Part shown: positions 1 through 9,310 of the stretch, piece by piece | Layout of the letters: each line of letters opens with the position of its first letter | How positions within the stretch are numbered: position 1 is the first letter of the stretch | Origin: an uncultured Candidatus Saccharibacteria bacterium | GTDB lineage: Bacteria > Patescibacteriota > Saccharimonadia > Saccharimonadales > Saccharimonadaceae | NCBI GenBank assembly: GCA_946222005.1 | Contig: CAMIHP010000005.1 | Span: forward strand, 26,218-90,217 | Length of the DNA stretch: 64,000 nt | Reading direction: 5' to 3' | Position numbers and translations under genes: made by a program | Notes under the pieces: generated by a model | Told to the model about the DNA's origin: nothing | Database searches by the model: none | Seen by the model: only the letters and a program-made list of their open reading frames with translations

Positions 1-242
1 TCAAGATCGGCAATGCCCGTTGCAAGTTGTGCCGCTGGCTCATCCTGGCTTGCAGCAGTGATTGGTCGCGGCTGTAGCAACGTACCTTGGCCAGCGCTCC
101 GTGCCACGGCCGATTTACCCACTGGGGCTGGCGCTTGCTCGATGAGGCTATTCCACTGGCCACATTGCTCACACTTACCCGTCCACTTTGGTGAGCGCGC
201 ACCACACTGCTGGCAGACAAACATCGTGCGAGCTCGTGCCAT
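1..242 (-). CDS. radA: DNA repair protein RadA, N-terminal part (runs off the window)
   Basis: The first 80 residues begin MARARTMFVCQQCGARSPKW and carry the RadA zinc finger (CQQC, then CEQC about ten residues on, followed by QWNSL). RadA is a RecA-like ATPase/helicase that drives branch migration in recombinational repair and natural transformation. Its RecA and Lon-like domains lie outside the window. The ATG shares a base with the stop codon of the gene before it (TAATG), so translation is probably coupled. It is the third gene of a clpC-led operon, recalling the clpC-radA linkage of Firmicutes. Confidence 0.93.
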   Translation of the reverse strand, partial: MARARTMFVCQQCGARSPKWTGKCEQCGQWNSLIEQAPAPVGKSAVARSAGQGTLLQPRPITAASQDEPAAQLATGIADL

Positions 243-1240
243 TACACCTGCTCCTTGGGCTGCTCAATGCCATTGATGCTTTGGTTCAGCTCATTAGCGC
301 GTACCGACAAGGCATTGAGCCGAGTGATCTTCGCATTATATATCTCAACGCGCTGATTAATTGCTAATCGCTGCGCCTCAAGCGCTCGCTGACGTGCCAA
401 GAGCTTCTTACGTGCTGCCTGGAATGATGCATCATCGCGAAAGCCACCATTTTGGGCTCTCGCATTAAACACCTTAATATCAGCCGACAGCTGCTCAGCC
501 ATCTCTTTGTACTGTGCTTGATCAGTGGGGAGCTGGGTAGCTTCTTGGTTGATTGCCTTGCTGAGCGCTTTGGCTTCTTGATCGACCTTGTCAAAGACGG
601 CTTGGTAAGCATCGCTACGTGCGACGATCGCCGCACGGTTACGAAAATACCGACCATAGTGCTGCTCTAACTCGCTGCTGATTGTACCAATCTGCGTGCC
701 AATAATAGAATGAAGCTCATTATTACGCTCGCCTGGTTCGGCCTGGTCATAATACTTCACCATTGAGGCGATGATCGGATTGGTCTTGATCTTGGCATAC
801 TCTGCTTCGATAAGCTGGTCGATCCGGTGCCGCTCACCTGGGCCAAGCCGCTCATATGCAGCGTGCAAGAGCTCGTGTGCTGTCGTGACGGGTTCGGCGT
901 TAGTCAGTTCTTGATTCTGTACATTGTAGACGTAAATCCGGCGCAGGTGGTAGCAACCAAGGATAGCTGCTGTGCGCTCTGTCGATTTGCAGCTTTTGTT
1001 AAACTCGGCCTTGTCCTGCAATTGTGGCTGACTCGCATAGAGCAGCTGCCGACCTTTGTCGGTCAGCTCAAGCTGATCAATCACCGCTTGCATTGCACCA
1101 TCGGGCTGGTACCGGCTCGCCACTGCGGCATCGTAGAGCTCTGGGCCATAGGTCAGCCCAGCCCAAGCCATGCCGCCGATCACCACTAGGCCGACCAGTG
1201 TTGAGAGGAGGCGCTTAGGCCTTTTCGCTACGTGCGTCAA
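242..1240 (-). CDS. Membrane-anchored protein with HELLH metalloprotease-like motif
   Basis: A 332-residue protein with a basic N-terminus and one membrane segment (about residues 10-30), then a large extracytoplasmic part. TTAHELLHAAYERL near residue 122 holds an HExxH zinc-binding motif of the kind seen in zincin proteases, with acidic residues following that could be the third ligand. The C-terminal third is Gln/Ala/Arg-rich and predicted coiled coil. The start is TTG, overlapping the 3' end of clpC by 26 bases, with GGGGAG seven bases upstream. Family not recognised; peptidase function is inferred from the motif alone. Its place between clpC and radA under a heat-shock operator suggests a role in protein quality control. 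Confidence 0.8.
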   Translation of the reverse strand: MTHVAKRPKRLLSTLVGLVVIGGMAWAGLTYGPELYDAAVASRYQPDGAMQAVIDQLELTDKGRQLLYASQPQLQDKAEFNKSCKSTERTAAILGCYHLRRIYVYNVQNQELTNAEPVTTAHELLHAAYERLGPGERHRIDQLIEAEYAKIKTNPIIASMVKYYDQAEPGERNNELHSIIGTQIGTISSELEQHYGRYFRNRAAIVARSDAYQAVFDKVDQEAKALSKAINQEATQLPTDQAQYKEMAEQLSADIKVFNARAQNGGFRDDASFQAARKKLLARQRALEAQRLAINQRVEIYNAKITRLNALSVRANELNQSINGIEQPKEQV

Positions 1241-3704
1241 TCGTCAGCTCCCCTTTTCGTACTCCAACTGTCAAGACCGACCCTTTGGTGTAGTGACGGG
1301 CCAAAATTCCCTCTGCAAGGCGATGTTCCAGCTCGTCCTCAATCGTACGCCGCAGCGGCCGCGCCCCAAAGGTGCGGCTGTAGCCCTGAGCGATCAACCG
1401 TCGCTTTGCCGCTGGCAACACCTTAACGGCAAGGCTCTGGCGCGCCAAACGCCGATTAAGCTCGGCAATCTGCAAGTCGAATATCTTCCCAACCTCTGGC
1501 TTAGTAAGTGGGCGGAAGGTGATGATTGCATCAAACCGGTTGATTAGCTCCGGCCGCATGAATCGCTCCAGTGCCTCACGAGTATATGACTCATTGCGTC
1601 GCTGCTGCTGTGCTGTATCGTCCTCGTCGGCTAGTTTGGCCTGGAAGCCGAGGCTGCGATTGTGCTGCATTTTATCTGCACCGAGATTGCTAGTAAGGAT
1701 GATGATCGTGTTACGGAAGCTCACAACACGGCCGGTCGAGTCAGTCAGTGTGCCATCTTCAAGGAGCTGCAGCAACATCTGGAAGATATCGGGGTGAGCC
1801 TTTTCGATTTCATCAAACAACACCACACTATAGGGTTGACGCCGCACCTTATCTGTCAATTTGCCGCCATCGTCGTAGCCTACATAGCCAGCAGGCGCAC
1901 CAACAAGTCGGCTCGCGGTATGCTTCTCGCCAAACTCACTCATATCGATCTTAATCAGCGCGTCGTCTGAACCGAATACCTCACGAGCAAGCACGCGCGC
2001 CAGCTCGGTCTTGCCGACACCAGTTGGCCCCATAAAGACAAAGCTACCGATCGGCCGCTGGCTGCTCGCCACCCCACTACGACTGCGCCGAATAGCACGA
2101 GCAACTTTGCCAACCGCTTCTTCTTGACCAATCAGATATTTGCCAAGGTGTTTCTCAAGATTACGCAGGAGCTTCGCCTCACTTGTGCGGACTTTCTCAA
2201 CCGGGATGTGTGTCATTACAGCAATGGCATGAGCAATATTATCCTCGGTGAGCACCAGTGGAGTTTTGCGACTTTGCTCGCGGCGGGCCTGCTCGAGTTG
2301 GTCAGTCAATTGGCTAATGCGCTGCTTATACAGAGCAGCACGCTCGTAGTCTTCTGCTGCCACGGCGTCTTCCATCTTCTCATTGAGTGCTTTGAGCTCA
2401 CGGACATACTCGCGCTGCTTGCTTGGCTTGTGCCCCTTCTTGACGCGCACTAGCGCTGCTGCTTCGTCGATGACATCAATCGCCTTGTCGGGCATAAAGC
2501 GGTCAGCCACATAGCGGTCACTCATATACACTGCTGACTCGATCACATCATCGCTAATCTTCACCCCATGGTGCTTCTCGTAGTAGCTGCGCAGCCCCTT
2601 GAGGATTGCTACCGTATCCTTCACACTTGGCTCCTTAACGAGCACTGTCTGGAAGCGACGCTCAAGCGCACTATCTTTCTCGATATGCTTGCGATATTCC
2701 TCCAGCGTCGTCGCACCAATGAGGTGCAGCTCACCTCGGGCTAGCGCTGGCTTGAGGATATTAGCTGCGTCCATTGCCCCGCCCTCTGCTGAGCCAGCTC
2801 CTACAAGCATGTGTAATTCATCGATAAAGGCAATGATGTTGCCCTGCTTGGTAATCTCGCGAATCAGTGCCGTCAGCCGCTCCTCGAACTGCCCCCGATA
2901 CTTAGTACCAGCGACAATCGCCGTCATATCGAGCATAACTACTCGCTTGTCGAGCAAATTATCTGGCACATCCTCGCGGACAATCCGCTGCGCGAGGCCC
3001 TCAACGATGGCCGTCTTACCTACCCCTGGCTCACCCAGCAAGACGGGGTTGTTCTTGGTACGACGGCTGAGGATCGTCACAAGGCGCTCGGTCTCGCGCG
3101 CTCGCCCTACCACAGTATCGAGCTCACCATCGGCCGCCTTAGCCGTGAGATCAATGCTGTATTTGCTGAGGGCACTGCCACCGCGCGGCATTGGCCGCCG
3201 CTTCGTGTCGGTACGGGTGCTCGTGCCACCACGGCTCTCTTCGCGCATATCATCAAAGTGAGCTTCGAGGTTGCGGACGATCGCCTCGGTATCTGCCCCC
3301 ATCTCGCGTAGCAGTACGGTTGCGCGGGCGTTATTTTGCTTGAGCAAGCTATAGAGAATATGCTCTGTACCGAGCTCATCATGCTCATACTCCTTCGCAA
3401 TTTCCCACCCCATCCGGAGCGTCAGTAGAGCTGTCTCAGACAGGCCAGTTGCCCCGCCAGTTCGCACCGTAATACTCTTGAGCGGCTGCAGGTGGAGTGA
3501 GTCCTCCGCCCGGCGCAGTGTAATACCAGCATCGGCCAGTACCTTGGTGCCGAGACTGGCGCTTTGGCTCAGGATGCCAAGGAGCAGGTGTTCGGTGCCA
3601 ATATAAGGGTTACCGTATCCACGGGCAATTGCGTCAGCGTACTGGACACTCAGGCGAGCATCGTCACTCAAATGACTAATAAAATCTGCAAAATCATCTT
3701 CCAT
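1215..3704 (-). CDS. clpC: ATP-dependent Clp protease ATP-binding subunit ClpC
   Basis: An 829-residue Hsp100 unfoldase that feeds substrates to ClpP. It has two N-terminal Clp repeats (about 1-140), AAA1 with Walker A GEPGVGKT, a UVR/M-domain segment ([18 protein letters not shown]) and AAA2 with Walker [10 protein letters not shown] and a C-terminal D2-small domain. The M domain makes it ClpC rather than ClpA. The reading frame stays open to 3773, but the ATG at 3704 is preceded by GGAGGA at four bases and gives the usual ClpC N-terminus (MEDDFADF), so that start is chosen. A CIRCE operator lies just upstream; radA and the HELLH protein follow in the same transcript. Confidence 0.96.
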   Translation of the reverse strand: MEDDFADFISHLSDDARLSVQYADAIARGYGNPYIGTEHLLLGILSQSASLGTKVLADAGITLRRAEDSLHLQPLKSITVRTGGATGLSETALLTLRMGWEIAKEYEHDELGTEHILYSLLKQNNARATVLLREMGADTEAIVRNLEAHFDDMREESRGGTSTRTDTKRRPMPRGGSALSKYSIDLTAKAADGELDTVVGRARETERLVTILSRRTKNNPVLLGEPGVGKTAIVEGLAQRIVREDVPDNLLDKRVVMLDMTAIVAGTKYRGQFEERLTALIREITKQGNIIAFIDELHMLVGAGSAEGGAMDAANILKPALARGELHLIGATTLEEYRKHIEKDSALERRFQTVLVKEPSVKDTVAILKGLRSYYEKHHGVKISDDVIESAVYMSDRYVADRFMPDKAIDVIDEAAALVRVKKGHKPSKQREYVRELKALNEKMEDAVAAEDYERAALYKQRISQLTDQLEQARREQSRKTPLVLTEDNIAHAIAVMTHIPVEKVRTSEAKLLRNLEKHLGKYLIGQEEAVGKVARAIRRSRSGVASSQRPIGSFVFMGPTGVGKTELARVLAREVFGSDDALIKIDMSEFGEKHTASRLVGAPAGYVGYDDGGKLTDKVRRQPYSVVLFDEIEKAHPDIFQMLLQLLEDGTLTDSTGRVVSFRNTIIILTSNLGADKMQHNRSLGFQAKLADEDDTAQQQRRNESYTREALERFMRPELINRFDAIITFRPLTKPEVGKIFDLQIAELNRRLARQSLAVKVLPAAKRRLIAQGYSRTFGARPLRRTIEDELEHRLAEGILARHYTKGSVLTVGVRKGELTIDARSEKA

Positions 3705-3744
3705 GTCGTCCTCCAAAATCTGTGGCCGAAAAGCCACCCTACTC

Positions 3745-3773
3745 AGTATACGCTGCTTATTAGCACTCGTCAA
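3745..3773 (-). promoter_or_regulatory. clpC promoter (-35 TTGACG, -10 TATACT)
   Basis: On the minus strand TTGACG (3768-3773) and TATACT (3745-3750) are separated by exactly 17 bases. The -35 box lies inside the CIRCE element, so a bound repressor would block RNA polymerase. Confidence 0.88.
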
Positions 3774-3786
3774 GGTGGAGTGCTAA
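3760..3786. promoter_or_regulatory. CIRCE operator (HrcA binding site)
   Basis: TTAGCACTC - 9 bases - GAGTGCTAA, a perfect match to the CIRCE inverted repeat bound by the heat-shock repressor HrcA. It overlaps the clpC promoter. CIRCE usually controls groE and dnaK operons; here it controls a clpC operon. Confidence 0.95.
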
Positions 3787-3790
3787 TAAT

Positions 3791-3822
3791 ATACAAAACC
3801 CTACTCTATTATGAGTAGGGTT
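3791..3822 (-). terminator. Rho-independent terminator after nusA
   Basis: A 10-bp perfect stem (3797-3806 with 3813-3822) with a 6-base loop, followed on the minus strand by TTTTGTATATT. It separates nusA from the CIRCE-controlled clpC promoter. Confidence 0.82.
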
Positions 3823-3846
3823 GGCGTGTCGCAGCGCTTTGCAATT

Positions 3847-4962
3847 TTACGCTTGGTTTTCAATGGCGCTAAAGAGATCATCCTCGATGTTCTTGCGTGG
3901 CTTGCGCTCGGCAGGCTGGCTTGCTGCTGTCTCGATATCAAGCTCAAAGCCCGTAAGGCGGCTCGCCAGGCGGACATTCTGCCCACTACGGCCAATCGCG
4001 ATCGACTGCTGGTCTTCCGTCACATATACCTTGGCGTGCTTGTGCTCGCGGTCAATCTCGACCCGCACTACCTCAGCAGGGCTGAGGGCGTTGCGAATGT
4101 ACGTGTCGGTGTTTTCGTCGTACATAATGATGTCGATCTTTTCTTGGTCGCCAATCTCATTAACAACGGCGTTGACCCGCGTGCCATGCCCACCAACAAA
4201 GGTACCAACCGGGTCAATCCCCGGCACCGTACTCAGAACGGCTAGCTTGGTGCGGCGACCTGCTTCGCGAGCGATCCCCTTAATCTCAACCGCCCCTGTC
4301 TCGAGCTCTGGTACCTCTTGGCGGAAGAGATACTCGATGAAGGCTTCGTTGCCGCGACTAAGAATGAGCTGCGGGCCACGATTGTCGCGCTCGATATCCT
4401 TGATGAATACCTTGATGCGGCTGCCTGGCACGTAGCGCTCGCCTTGGATTTGCTCGCTCTGCGGCAAAATGCCAGTTGCCTTGCCCAGTTCAACCCGCAC
4501 GACGCGCGGCTCAACCCGCTGAACAATACCCGTCACAACCGTACCAATCTTGTCTTCGAACTCTGCAAGCACTACCTCGCGCTCAGCTTCGCGCAAGCGC
4601 TGCAATACCACCTGCTTGGCAGTCTGAGCCGCCACACGACCAAAGCTCGTCACATTATGCGTCTCCTCAACGGTACCGCCCAGCTCAGCATCGGGGTTTG
4701 TCGCCCGTGCTTCTTCTAGGCTGACCTCTGTCGATGGAAAGTTAACTTCCTCAACGATCTCACGAATGACAAACACCTTGGCGGTGCCGTCGTTGAGGTT
4801 AAGCTCTGCCCGAACGTTTTGGTCGCGCTCGCCATTGTCGCGGCGCCAGGCGGCAGCAATCGCTTGCTCGATCACACCCAGGACAGTCTCCTCAGGCAAG
4901 TTCTTTTCGTCAGCAATTGTGCGCAAGGCTAACGTAAGCTGCTTAATATTAAGGTCTTCCAT
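3847..4962 (-). CDS. nusA: Transcription termination/antitermination factor NusA
   Basis: At 371 residues it has the length of Gram-positive NusA, without the acidic C-terminal repeats of proteobacteria. Order: N-terminal RNA polymerase-binding domain (about 1-130), S1 domain (VVTGIVQRVEPRVVRVELG), KH1 (GTFVGGHGTRVNAVVNEI, where the usual G-P-K-G reads G-G-H-G) and KH2 (IAIGRSGQNVRLASRLTG). It binds the elongating polymerase and nascent RNA and modulates pausing and termination. AAAGGAG lies upstream of the ATG. It has its own promoter and terminator, so it is a single-gene unit here rather than part of the usual rimP-nusA-infB operon. Confidence 0.95.
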   Translation of the reverse strand: MEDLNIKQLTLALRTIADEKNLPEETVLGVIEQAIAAAWRRDNGERDQNVRAELNLNDGTAKVFVIREIVEEVNFPSTEVSLEEARATNPDAELGGTVEETHNVTSFGRVAAQTAKQVVLQRLREAEREVVLAEFEDKIGTVVTGIVQRVEPRVVRVELGKATGILPQSEQIQGERYVPGSRIKVFIKDIERDNRGPQLILSRGNEAFIEYLFRQEVPELETGAVEIKGIAREAGRRTKLAVLSTVPGIDPVGTFVGGHGTRVNAVVNEIGDQEKIDIIMYDENTDTYIRNALSPAEVVRVEIDREHKHAKVYVTEDQQSIAIGRSGQNVRLASRLTGFELDIETAASQPAERKPRKNIEDDLFSAIENQA

Positions 4963-5018
4963 ATTATATACTCCTTTCTATGAAAAACTCCGACCTGCCG
5001 GCCGGATATCTACCCATC

Positions 5019-5047
5019 AGTGTAGCGGATCATACGAGGGATGTCAA
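5019..5047 (-). promoter_or_regulatory. nusA promoter (TTGACA-N17-TACACT)
   Basis: TTGACA (5042-5047) and TACACT (5019-5024) on the minus strand with 17-base spacing. The expected leader is about 50 bases, contains a CCGGCCGG palindrome and ends in the AAAGGAG ribosome site. Confidence 0.85.
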
Positions 5048-5136
5048 ATGATTCTTAATAATATAACTCGCAAAACCTTCACTCTGCCTACATTATCCCC
5101 TTCTACCCCTCACTCATCCGATGAAGTAGTGAATTC

Positions 5137-5772
5137 TTATTCAACAATCGTCAACACATCACGGAGGTCGGCGATAACCCATCGTGCGTGCCTAGCAGCG
5201 GGTGAGTCAGCAAAGGTTACTCCATTACCCGTCGCGGCAAAGAGTGGTACGTCGTTCGATCCATCGCCCACCACCAAGCAGTCACTCAGCGAGACCTGCT
5301 GCTCGGCAGCTAGCTCGCGGAGCTGCTGTAGCTTGGCTGCTGCATCGTTATCTGGCGCATCAATCTGGCACAGCATGTCGTGATCATCAAAGATAAAATG
5401 ATTGCTCGCGCGCCAAAGTGCGACGCCAAGCTGATCTGCTACCATGCTCACCAAGATATCCATCGCACCAGAGTTGATGGCCACGCGGTAACCCCGCGCT
5501 TGAAGCGCTGCAACAACCATCTGGGCGTGCGGCATGTAGGTATATTGGCTAAGGATGCGCTGCACCACCACGCGGCGACAGTCGCCCCGTTGCCGATACC
5601 GCTGCAACAACCAGGCTTGACCTTCGGCATCGGTTATCCCACCCTGGGCGGCACGCGCCATCAAGGCAGCATCTTCTTCTGGTGTGATGCCCATGGTCAG
5701 ATTGAGATTGCGCCAGGAGTTGTCGCGAATCAAGGTGTGGTTGAGATCAAATACGATAAGCTTCGGTTGCAT
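5137..5772 (-). CDS. HAD-superfamily phosphatase-like protein, altered motif I
   Basis: A 211-residue HAD-IB type protein (SerB-like fold). Motif I reads FDLNHTLI: the nucleophile Asp is present, but the second Asp of DxD, the general acid of HAD phosphatases, is Asn. Motif II is NSGAMD and motifs III/IV include GDGSNDVPLF near residue 180. A longer frame opens at 5799, but the ATG at 5772 overlaps the stop of the upstream nuclease gene (TAATG) and gives the normal HAD N-terminus MQPKLIVFD. Substrate unknown; the Asn could mean reduced or changed phosphatase chemistry. Confidence 0.85.
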   Translation of the reverse strand: MQPKLIVFDLNHTLIRDNSWRNLNLTMGITPEEDAALMARAAQGGITDAEGQAWLLQRYRQRGDCRRVVVQRILSQYTYMPHAQMVVAALQARGYRVAINSGAMDILVSMVADQLGVALWRASNHFIFDDHDMLCQIDAPDNDAAAKLQQLRELAAEQQVSLSDCLVVGDGSNDVPLFAATGNGVTFADSPAARHARWVIADLRDVLTIVE

Positions 5773-6449
5773 TAGCCAGGCACTCCCTGCCCAGGACACG
5801 TAGCGAGGACGCGCTGCATGGCGGCTTTTTCGCCTGTGGTGATCCAGAGGTGATATTTGCGCTTAACGGCAATCTGCCGGGCAACATACTGGCATCGAAA
5901 CGGCTTATGGCTAGGCAGCCACGTCGCAGCATCGCCATCGCCCTTTTGCTGGTTGGCTGGGCCATCAACCGCCAGAAGCTCAAGTGGATCATTGGCAAGC
6001 TGCTGCCGCTGCTCGCTACTGAGCTGCTGTGCACCGGTTTGCCAGGCATTGCTGAGAGCTACAACGTGGTCGATCTGCACTGCAGTACTCGTGCCGCTCC
6101 CTCGCTGGAAGGTGATGCGCTTGCCTGTGTATGGGTCGTCGAGCTGACCACTCGCTACTTTGCAATTACCACTCACCACCGCCTGCTTGAGGTCGCGCGC
6201 GAGGATGATATTGCGCGTATCACAGCCACTCGTCGTTGCCCAGCCCGCACCAAATTGGCTACGCGCATACCCAGTCTTAGGTGCACGACCCTTAACGGGC
6301 AATGCCTCCAGTGCTACTAGCGCCTCGCCGTTACCCTGTGGCGAGTGGCTTGACTGCGCTAACTGCCACGCTGCATATATCGCGAGCGCAACAATGATAA
6401 GGCCAGCTAGCAAAAACATCGTGATGACGCGGCGACGGCGATATTCCAT
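5772..6449 (-). CDS. Membrane-anchored extracellular HNH nuclease (DUF1524 type)
   Basis: A 225-residue protein with an N-terminal membrane anchor (about residues 10-30) and an extracytoplasmic nuclease domain of the DUF1524/GmrSD C-terminal type. Diagnostic pieces are GCDTRNIILARDL, DDPYTGK, IDHVVALSNAWQ (the HNH core, ββα-metal fold), LLAVDGPANQQKGD and KPFRCQYVARQ. The order and spacing match secreted actinobacterial HNH proteins, so transfer from a host lineage is plausible. The start is set by a TATGAT box six bases upstream (leaderless). A likely role is digestion of extracellular DNA for nucleotide scavenging or uptake. Confidence 0.88.
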   Translation of the reverse strand: MEYRRRRVITMFLLAGLIIVALAIYAAWQLAQSSHSPQGNGEALVALEALPVKGRAPKTGYARSQFGAGWATTSGCDTRNIILARDLKQAVVSGNCKVASGQLDDPYTGKRITFQRGSGTSTAVQIDHVVALSNAWQTGAQQLSSEQRQQLANDPLELLAVDGPANQQKGDGDAATWLPSHKPFRCQYVARQIAVKRKYHLWITTGEKAAMQRVLATCPGQGVPG

Positions 6450-6455
6450 AGTTAT

Positions 6456-6461
6456 ATCATA
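6456..6461 (-). promoter_or_regulatory. Extended -10 of the HNH nuclease gene
   Basis: TGCTATGAT on the minus strand ends six bases before the ATG; no -35 match was found at the right distance. Confidence 0.65.
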
Positions 6462-6602
6462 GCATAGGGTCAATTTTGATAAGCTTGTACGCCCCATAAT
6501 GACGGAGCTAGAAGAGGGGCGACACTGAGAAACGAGGTTGAAAATTGAGATCCACCACCAGATATCTCCAGCAGCAATATAGCGAGCAGTGCCTAATTCC
6601 GG

Positions 6603-6608
6603 TATACT
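6603..6608 (+). promoter_or_regulatory. -10 box of the M1 aminopeptidase gene (leaderless)
   Basis: TATACT followed by six bases and the ATG at 6615; there is no room for a ribosome binding site in the transcript. Confidence 0.7.
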
Positions 6609-6614
6609 AGTTTT

Positions 6615-9140
6615 ATGCAACAGGTTACTCATCTCATCGACTTTTTTATACCAACTCACTATCAGCTGGCGCTGGATATTGATCGCCAGCAGCGGCACTT
6701 CACAGGGCAAGTGACAATCACTGGCGAGACAACGCAGGTCGATATGCCGATCAAGCTCCACACCAAAGACCTCACGATCACCAGCGCAACGATCGACGGC
6801 CAGCCAGCCTCTGTGGAGCATAGTGAGGACGAGGTCTCACTGCACGTGCCAACGCTAAGTACTGACACTCACACCATCACCCTCGCCTACGAAGCAGCGA
6901 TTACTGACTCACTCCACGGTCTCTACCCCTGTTATTATCAGCATGATGGTGTGAAGAAAGAATTGCTTATGACGCAGTTCGAGAGTCATCATGCGCGCGA
7001 GGTCTTCCCGTGTGTTGATGAGCCTGCCGCCAAAGCGACCTTCGACATAACCGTCACAACTGAGCCGGGCATCACGGTGCTTAGCAATATGCCCGTCCAG
7101 TCGCAGCAGGAAGCAGATGGTCGACTCACCACTACCTTTGCCCAGACGCCGCGCATGAGCACCTACCTGGTGGCACTCGTGATGGGTGAGTTGCAGCACA
7201 TCACTGGCCAGACAAAGGATGACGTGGAAGTGTCCGTCTGGGCCACGCCAGCGCAAGCCCCCGCCAGTCTCGATTTCGCCCTTGAGCATGCCATCCGCTC
7301 GATTGAGTTCTTTAATGAGTACTTCGACACGCCCTACCCCTTGCCTAAGTCCGATCACGTTGCAGTACCAGACTTTAGCAGTGGTGCGATGGAGAACTGG
7401 GGGCTCATTACCTACCGCGAGTCTGCCTTACTAGCCAATCCAACCACGACGACCATTGCCGATAAGCAATACATTGCCACCGTCATTAGCCACGAGCTCA
7501 GCCACCAGTGGTTTGGTAACCTCGTCACGATGAAGTGGTGGGATAACCTCTGGCTCAACGAGAGCTTTGCCAACATGATGGAATATCTGGCAGTCGATGC
7601 CATCCATCCCGAGTGGTATGTGTGGACGGATTTTTGTAACCACGAGGGCGCGCTGGCCTTTGGCCGTGATGCGATTGATGGCGTGCAGCCCGTCCAAACA
7701 GCTGTTCATCATCCAGATGAAATTAGCACACTCTTTGACGGGGCAATTGTCTACGCCAAGGGTGGGCGCCTCCTCTACATGCTCATGCATTGGCTGGGCG
7801 AAGATGCCTTTCGCACTGGTCTGCAAGCATACTTCGCCACCCATGCCTATAGCAATGCCGAGGGTGATGACCTATGGCACGCGCTGAGTCAAGCCAGCGG
7901 GCGCGATGTTGCTGCACTTATGAACCACTGGATCCGCACTCCTGGCTACCCAGTTGTCACAGCTTCGCTCAGCGGTTCGCAACTAGCACTTGAGCAGCAG
8001 CGCTTCTTTATTGGCCCACACGCGGCCGATGACACTACCTGGCAGATCCCCCTCCATAGCTCATCACCAGCTATTCCAGCACTGCTCACCACGCAGCGCA
8101 CGGTAGTAGAGCGCAGTCTGGATGAGCCAGTCCTTCTTAATCATGGCAACGTCTCGCACTTCATTACGCAGTATGATGACACACTGTTAGAGCGTTTGCT
8201 TGGCCAAGTGCGGCGCGGTGAGCTATCTGTCGTCGATCGCTCACTCTTACTCACCCAACAGCTGTTACTTGCTCGGAGTGGCCGCGTATCGAGCGCCAGC
8301 TTACTTACCCTCCTTGACGCTTACCGCAATGAGACAGACGAGCATGTCTGGAGCGTGATGTCGTCAGTAGTTGCCCACCTCAAGCTCTTCGTTGAGCCAC
8401 ATAGCGCTGCCGAGCAGGCACTGCGACAGTTCGTGGGCCAGCTTGCCCAGCAGAGTTATGATCGCCTTGGCTGGAGTGCGCGCCCTGGTGAGCCTGAGAA
8501 TGACACCAAGCTGCGATCGACGATCATCGCGCACATGCTCTACAGCGAGCAACCCGCAGTGATTGCCGAGGCGCAGCAGCGCTATGCAGCGGGCGGCCTA
8601 TTGGCTCTCGATAGCGAGCTACGTAGCCTGATTGCCAGTAGCGTTGTCCGCCACAGCCAGCAACCTCAGCAACTAATTGATGAGCTTCTGGCACACTATC
8701 GGGCAACTGCCAGTAGCGACCTACGCCAAGACATCGCCAGCGCCGTGACGAGTACGCGTGACGCCGCAAGTATTCGCAAGCTCCTTGCTCTCATGATGGA
8801 TACCGAGACAGTTCGCACCCAAGATACCGTCTTTTGGTTTGTTTACTTGCTGCGCAACCGCGACGCACGCAACGCTACGTGGCAATGGCTGCAAGATAAT
8901 TGGCCATGGGTCGAAGAGCACTTCGGCAGCGACAAGAGCTTCGACTACTTCCCACGCTATGCCGGCAACATCCTCGCTTCGCGCCAACAGCTGGGCGAAT
9001 ACCAGCGTTTCTTTACACCACTGCGCAAGGAGCCAGCCCTTACCCGCGTGATAGATATGGGCATCACAGACATTACTGCCCGCGTCGAGCTCATCGAGCG
9101 CGATGACCCAGTAGTTGTAGCAGCGCTCACGAAGGTGTAG
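6615..9140 (+). CDS. pepN: M1-family zinc aminopeptidase (PepN-like)
   Basis: An 841-residue M1 metallopeptidase that removes N-terminal amino acids from peptides. It has the exopeptidase motif GAMENWGLITYRE near residue 257 and the zinc site HELSHQWFGN...NESFA (HExxH with Glu 18 residues on). The N-terminal β-saddle domain comes first (from about residue 15) and a long helical ERAP1-like C-terminal domain last. No signal peptide is visible, so it is likely cytoplasmic. For an auxotrophic epibiont it would supply amino acids from imported peptides. The leaderless promoter fixes the start. Confidence 0.94.
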   Translation: MQQVTHLIDFFIPTHYQLALDIDRQQRHFTGQVTITGETTQVDMPIKLHTKDLTITSATIDGQPASVEHSEDEVSLHVPTLSTDTHTITLAYEAAITDSLHGLYPCYYQHDGVKKELLMTQFESHHAREVFPCVDEPAAKATFDITVTTEPGITVLSNMPVQSQQEADGRLTTTFAQTPRMSTYLVALVMGELQHITGQTKDDVEVSVWATPAQAPASLDFALEHAIRSIEFFNEYFDTPYPLPKSDHVAVPDFSSGAMENWGLITYRESALLANPTTTTIADKQYIATVISHELSHQWFGNLVTMKWWDNLWLNESFANMMEYLAVDAIHPEWYVWTDFCNHEGALAFGRDAIDGVQPVQTAVHHPDEISTLFDGAIVYAKGGRLLYMLMHWLGEDAFRTGLQAYFATHAYSNAEGDDLWHALSQASGRDVAALMNHWIRTPGYPVVTASLSGSQLALEQQRFFIGPHAADDTTWQIPLHSSSPAIPALLTTQRTVVERSLDEPVLLNHGNVSHFITQYDDTLLERLLGQVRRGELSVVDRSLLLTQQLLLARSGRVSSASLLTLLDAYRNETDEHVWSVMSSVVAHLKLFVEPHSAAEQALRQFVGQLAQQSYDRLGWSARPGEPENDTKLRSTIIAHMLYSEQPAVIAEAQQRYAAGGLLALDSELRSLIASSVVRHSQQPQQLIDELLAHYRATASSDLRQDIASAVTSTRDAASIRKLLALMMDTETVRTQDTVFWFVYLLRNRDARNATWQWLQDNWPWVEEHFGSDKSFDYFPRYAGNILASRQQLGEYQRFFTPLRKEPALTRVIDMGITDITARVELIERDDPVVVAALTKV

Positions 9141-9310
9141 CGAGGCGCAAACCACGTGCCTGCATTTCCCAATACTATTGGCTTTTTTACAAATGCAACT
9201 AATTTGTCAAAAAACAGAGAATTCTTGCACTCTACCGAGTGAAGCAGTAAGAAGGTATAATCGCACAGAAAAAGCTATAGATCTATGTAGCTTAAGTCAC
9301 AATACCGTCA

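Noticed and set aside
2599..3261. A 220-codon frame on the plus strand inside clpC
   Set aside because: Antisense shadow of conserved ClpC coding sequence; no ribosome site, Ser/Arg-rich composition typical of shadows.
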